Shown here: positions 6,401 to 8,143 of the stretch, in pieces
Numbering within the stretch: the first letter of the stretch is position 1
Layout: every line of letters starts with the position of its first letter
Assembly: GCA_031285245.1 (NCBI GenBank)
Contig: JAITWN010000025.1
Location: 1-8,143 of the forward strand
DNA: 8,143 bases
From: Chromatiales bacterium
GTDB taxonomy: Bacteria; Pseudomonadota; Gammaproteobacteria; SZUA-140
Direction: 5' to 3'
Translations under genes and position numbers: made by a program
Notes under the pieces: generated by a model
Databases searched by the model: none
What the model was told of the DNA's origin: nothing
The model's input: the letters and a program-made list of their open reading frames with translations, nothing else

Positions 6401-7174
6401 TTACTTGTTGAAGCCAGAGAGCAGCTTGTCGATCTCGTCCTGATCGTTGACGACATCGCCCTGCTCAACGCCGGGAATGCGTGGCCCCATCACACCGGGT
6501 TTGGATTCGGCGAGGGCATCAAGTTCGGCTTGTAACTGCGCCGGAGGAACCATCTGATCCTGCGTTGGGATGGCGAATGTTTTTCCACCTGACAGATCAA
6601 TGATGCCACCAAGCGCGTGGTGAATTTCATCGATCAATTTGATGACGCTGCGGATGATCTGCCCGCTGAGATCCTGATAGCCCTGCGCCATCAGCACTTC
6701 ACCGAGATTGCGCCGAATCTCTTCCGCATCGCTGCGCGAAGCAGTGAGGAATTCATCGATCATGGCGCGCAGTTCTTCATCGCTCTTGGCGTCCGCAAAA
6801 TTCGACTGCCACAGCGGCCCGATGCGGTCAGCAAGATCACGCGTGCGCTCCGCTGGCACGTAAGAGCGCTCCACCAGATCCATGGTGCGATGCGCGGCTT
6901 CGTTGGTGAGATCGAGCACATGCTCGAGGCTCACACGCGCATCGGGCACTTGCTTGTTGGTGAGATCATCAAGGCGCGCGTTGGAGCGAAAATGTTCAAG
7001 CGCGGATTCGATATCGCGCGACAGTTGCTCAGCGACGCCATTGAACTCGCGCCGCTGCGACAAGGCGTCGACTGCCTCTAAAAAACGGTCTTCATCGTCA
7101 TCCTTCCAAGATGTGATGAGCTCCTTCAACTCGTCGTCATCGACGGTGGATTTCTTTTTGTCGTTAGCGGTCAC
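6401..7174 (-). CDS. cheZ: CheY-P phosphatase CheZ
   Basis: This protein accelerates dephosphorylation of CheY-P and so terminates the motor signal. It is 257 residues, somewhat longer than the roughly 214 of E. coli CheZ. The catalytic core motif AQGYQDLSGQII carries Asp168 and Gln172, equivalent to Asp143 and Gln147 of E. coli CheZ. The rest is largely long amphipathic helix (about 85-192), as expected for the CheZ dimeric four-helix bundle. After a Pro-rich linker (about 200-238) the C-terminus ends in NDQDEIDKLLSGFNK, the CheY-binding tail. The start is GTG 7174, sharing GTGA with the cheY stop, so it is translationally coupled to cheY; a GGGGA sits a few bases before it. The N-terminal 30 residues are very acidic and Asp-rich. 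Presence of CheZ restricts the host mainly to Beta- and Gammaproteobacteria. Confidence 0.97.
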   Translation of the reverse strand: MTANDKKKSTVDDDELKELITSWKDDDEDRFLEAVDALSQRREFNGVAEQLSRDIESALEHFRSNARLDDLTNKQVPDARVSLEHVLDLTNEAAHRTMDLVERSYVPAERTRDLADRIGPLWQSNFADAKSDEELRAMIDEFLTASRSDAEEIRRNLGEVLMAQGYQDLSGQIIRSVIKLIDEIHHALGGIIDLSGGKTFAIPTQDQMVPPAQLQAELDALAESKPGVMGPRIPGVEQGDVVNDQDEIDKLLSGFNK

Positions 7175-7560
7175 GCCATCCCCAGTGTCTGGAAGATTTT
7201 GTCCATTTTTTCCTTCAGCGTCGCCGCCGTGAACGGCTTGATGACATAGCCATTGACGCCAGCCTGCGCAGCTTCAACGATCTGCTCACGCTTGGCCTCG
7301 GCGGTCAGCATCAGCACAGGAAGTTTGCAGAGTTTAGCATCAGCCCGCACCGCCTTCAGCAACTCAATCCCTTGCATGCCGGGCATGTTCCAGTCCGTGA
7401 TCAAAAAATCGAAATTACCTGCCTGCAACATCGGCAGCGCTGTTTTGCCATCGTCGGCTTCCTCGATATTGCTGTAACCAAGCTCCTGAAGCACGTTTTT
7501 GACAATGCGCCGCATCGTGGAAAAGTCATCCACGACCAGAAATTTCAAATCCTTGTTCAT
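7171..7560 (-). CDS. cheY: Chemotaxis response regulator CheY
   Basis: The main motor regulator: when phosphorylated by CheA it binds FliM/FliN of the flagellar switch and changes rotation. It has 129 residues, matching the usual length. It is visibly very similar to E. coli CheY, with KFLVVDDFSTMRRIV at the N-terminus, Asp11/Asp12 and phosphoacceptor Asp56 in ITDWNMPGM, Thr86 in LMLTAEAK, and Tyr105 and Lys108 in GYVIKPFTAATL. ATG 7560 is chosen because GGAGAGG (7569-7563) lies directly upstream; a TTG 30 bases earlier would put that site inside the gene. It overlaps cheZ by 4 bases. A near-consensus sigma-28 promoter ends about 70 bases upstream, so expression should follow FliA. Confidence 0.98.
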   Translation of the reverse strand: MNKDLKFLVVDDFSTMRRIVKNVLQELGYSNIEEADDGKTALPMLQAGNFDFLITDWNMPGMQGIELLKAVRADAKLCKLPVLMLTAEAKREQIVEAAQAGVNGYVIKPFTAATLKEKMDKIFQTLGMA

Positions 7561-7602
7561 AACCTCTCCATCCGCGATCCCCAGCCGCAAAGCCGGAGGG
7601 AA

Positions 7603-7616
7603 ACGGTGACCACCGT
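7603..7616. other. Short inverted repeat in the cheY leader
   Basis: ACGGTG-AC-CACCGT is a 6-base inverted repeat with a 2-base centre. It lies between the sigma-28 promoter and the cheY ribosome-binding site, so it would fall in the 5' untranslated RNA or act as a small palindromic site. No regulator can be named. Confidence 0.4.
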
Positions 7617-7628
7617 CACTGAACGCTT

Positions 7629-7655
7629 TGATCGGCGCGGTGTTAGCAAACTTGA
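7629..7655 (-). promoter_or_regulatory. Sigma-28 (FliA) promoter for cheY-cheZ
   Basis: On the minus strand, TCAAGTTT (7655-7648) and GCCGATCA (7636-7629) are separated by exactly 11 bases. Each box matches the sigma-28 consensus (TAAAGTTT, GCCGATAA) at 7 of 8 positions. Transcription should start near 7622, giving a leader of about 60 bases before the cheY ATG at 7560. This is the strongest promoter-like signal in the window and marks cheYZ as late flagellar genes. Confidence 0.82.
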
Positions 7656-7702
7656 GCAGAGAGCATTGGTGAGCACACCTGAAAGGCCAGCGATCAAAGA
7701 TC

Positions 7703-7718
7703 GTAGGTTGGGCTTCAC
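7703..7718. repeat. Partial copy of the TAGGTTGGGCTTC repeat
   Basis: GTAGGTTGGGCTTCAC resembles one arm of the hairpin repeat at 8004-8035 (GTTGGGCTTCGC, complement AGCCCAACCTATA). No complementary arm follows, so it is a half copy. It lies about 50 bases upstream of the cheY promoter. Confidence 0.6.
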
Positions 7719-7754
7719 CGCATTGCGTGACGACGTGATGTGATGTTGCGCTTT

Positions 7755-7812
7755 CGCCCTCTCCAGCCCTGCGGGCACCCTCTCCCTAACGTGGGAGAGG
7801 GGATGGGGTGAA
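7755..7812. repeat. CCCTCTCCC/GGGAGAGGG palindromic repeat
   Basis: A perfect 9-base inverted repeat, CCCTCTCCC (7778-7786) and GGGAGAGGG (7793-7801), with a 6-base loop. It is preceded by another GCCCTCTCC and followed by GATGGGGTGA. This composition is typical of dispersed intergenic palindromes in proteobacterial genomes. It lacks a T-run on either side, so I do not call it a terminator. Confidence 0.75.
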
Positions 7813-7842
7813 TCATAGATTGAGCATGGCGCAGGCAGTAAC

Positions 7843-7921
7843 ATGGATTGCTTCGCCTTCGCCTCGCAATGACGCATAAAGAACACATCGTCATTGCGAG
7901 GCGCGAAGCGCCGCGGCAACC
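7843..7921. repeat. Inverted pair of CATTGCGAGG/GCAATCC repeat units
   Basis: Two units face each other: CCTCGCAATGACG (7862-7874) and CGTCATTGCGAGG (7889-7901) form a perfect 13-base inverted repeat with a 14-base loop. The left unit begins with ATGGATTGCTTCGCC, and the right unit continues into GCGAAGCGCCGCGGCAACCC. The arms match those of the palindrome at 102-176 downstream of the MCP, but here the units are arranged tail to tail. This is a dispersed repeat, not coding DNA. Confidence 0.82.
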
Positions 7922-7932
7922 CAGAAATCATG

Positions 7933-7959
7933 GATTGGGCTGAGCTTGTGAAGCCCAAC
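7933..7959. repeat. TTGGGCT hairpin repeat
   Basis: TTGGGCT (7935-7941) and AGCCCAA (7952-7958) form a 7-base stem with a 10-base loop. It belongs to the same family as 8004-8035, but its loop sequence (GAGC...GA) reads in the opposite sense, suggesting an inverted copy. Confidence 0.65.
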
Positions 7960-8003
7960 ATCTGCGCATGACACATAAGCCTGCCTAATCGGTGAGCGTG
8001 CAA

Positions 8004-8035
8004 CGTTGGGCTTCGCTACCGCTCAGCCCAACCTA
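8004..8035. repeat. GTTGGGCT/AGCCCAAC hairpin repeat
   Basis: GTTGGGCT (8005-8012) and AGCCCAAC (8025-8032) form a perfect 8-base stem with a 12-base loop (TCGCTACCGCTC), followed by CTATA. Related copies stand at 7933-7959 and, as half a unit, at 7703-7718. Repeats of this type are often seen between genes in proteobacterial genomes. Confidence 0.75.
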
Positions 8036-8078
8036 TAAGCGATCGCTTTCTCTCGTCCTTCTCCACCCGCCAATCACC

Positions 8079-8143
8079 TCACCAAGCCATCCGCACGCCC
8101 GCCTGACCTCCTTTGCTATCCCCACTCTCATCGAGTGACTTGC
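8079..8143 (-). CDS. Possible C-terminal end of an upstream gene (partial)
   Basis: On the minus strand, one frame entering from the right edge reads 20 residues and then TGA (8081-8079), ending GGQAGVRMAW. The alternating Ala/Val/Met/Trp pattern with a final aromatic residue resembles the C-terminal strand of an outer-membrane beta-barrel protein. Twenty residues are too few to identify a family, and another minus frame is also open here for about 110 bases. If real, this gene would end about 420 bases before the cheY promoter. Treat it as a guess. Confidence 0.25.
   Translation of the reverse strand, partial: KSLDESGDSKGGQAGVRMAW

Larger units (their letters stand above)
7656..8078. other. 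Gene-free, repeat-rich stretch upstream of the cheY promoter
   Basis: About 420 bases with no supported gene. It consists mostly of the dispersed palindromes listed separately (three families, five copies or half copies) and short unique spacers. A 148-codon minus-strand open frame crosses it, but its translation consists of repeat-derived sequence and it shares its end with the cheY leader, so it is not annotated as a gene. Confidence 0.75.

Noticed and set aside
7557..8003. Minus-strand open frame of 148 codons upstream of cheY
   Set aside because: It runs through the three repeat families; segments such as RFAPRNDD and RHCEAKAKQS are typical translations of dispersed repeats. It also crosses the sigma-28 promoter and cheY leader and has no supporting family.
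7840..8035. CRISPR array
   Set aside because: The repeats are inverted, of different families and irregularly spaced; there are no direct repeats with uniform spacers.

Overview
This window is a motility and chemotaxis gene cluster, with every confident gene on the minus strand. Read in the direction of transcription (high to low coordinates), the order is cheY, cheZ, a STAS-domain gene, cheA, cheW, a second single-domain response regulator, a second cheW, and a transmembrane methyl-accepting chemotaxis protein (MCP). A CheZ phosphatase and a CheY very close to the enterobacterial form point to a Beta- or Gammaproteobacterium with polar or peritrichous flagella. Base composition looks like high-50s percent GC. 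I cannot name the genus.

Layout. Positions 8143-7561 hold no confident gene, only a possible 3' end of another minus-strand gene at the far right edge. This stretch is rich in dispersed palindromic repeats of three families. A very good sigma-28 (FliA-type) promoter follows at 7655-7629, just upstream of cheY. cheY and cheZ overlap by 4 bases and form unit one. A 222-base gap (6179-6400) separates cheZ from the STAS gene and contains a second sigma-28-like promoter (6279-6253). Unit two (STAS, cheA, cheW, response regulator, cheW, MCP) is tightly packed, with gaps of 36, 17, 14, -4 and 113 bases. A palindromic repeat of the same family as one upstream of cheY follows the MCP (102-176), so the cluster is bracketed by related repeats.

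How the genes work together. The MCP senses a ligand through a periplasmic helical domain. The CheW adaptors couple it to the CheA histidine kinase (phosphorylated on His49), and CheA phosphorylates CheY (Asp56), which binds the flagellar switch. CheZ removes the phosphate. The second response regulator (Asp52) has all the residues needed to accept phosphate, but it lacks an output domain, so it is either a second output or a phosphate sink. No methylesterase (CheB) or methyltransferase (CheR) gene is in the window, although the MCP ends in a CheR/CheB docking pentapeptide, so those genes are expected elsewhere.

The least ordinary feature is the STAS protein beside cheA. It carries an N-terminal tail of about 40 residues that is extremely rich in lysine and alanine, resembling histone H1-like proteins. 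Apart from this, I see a fairly standard chemotaxis operon and no clearly unprecedented system.
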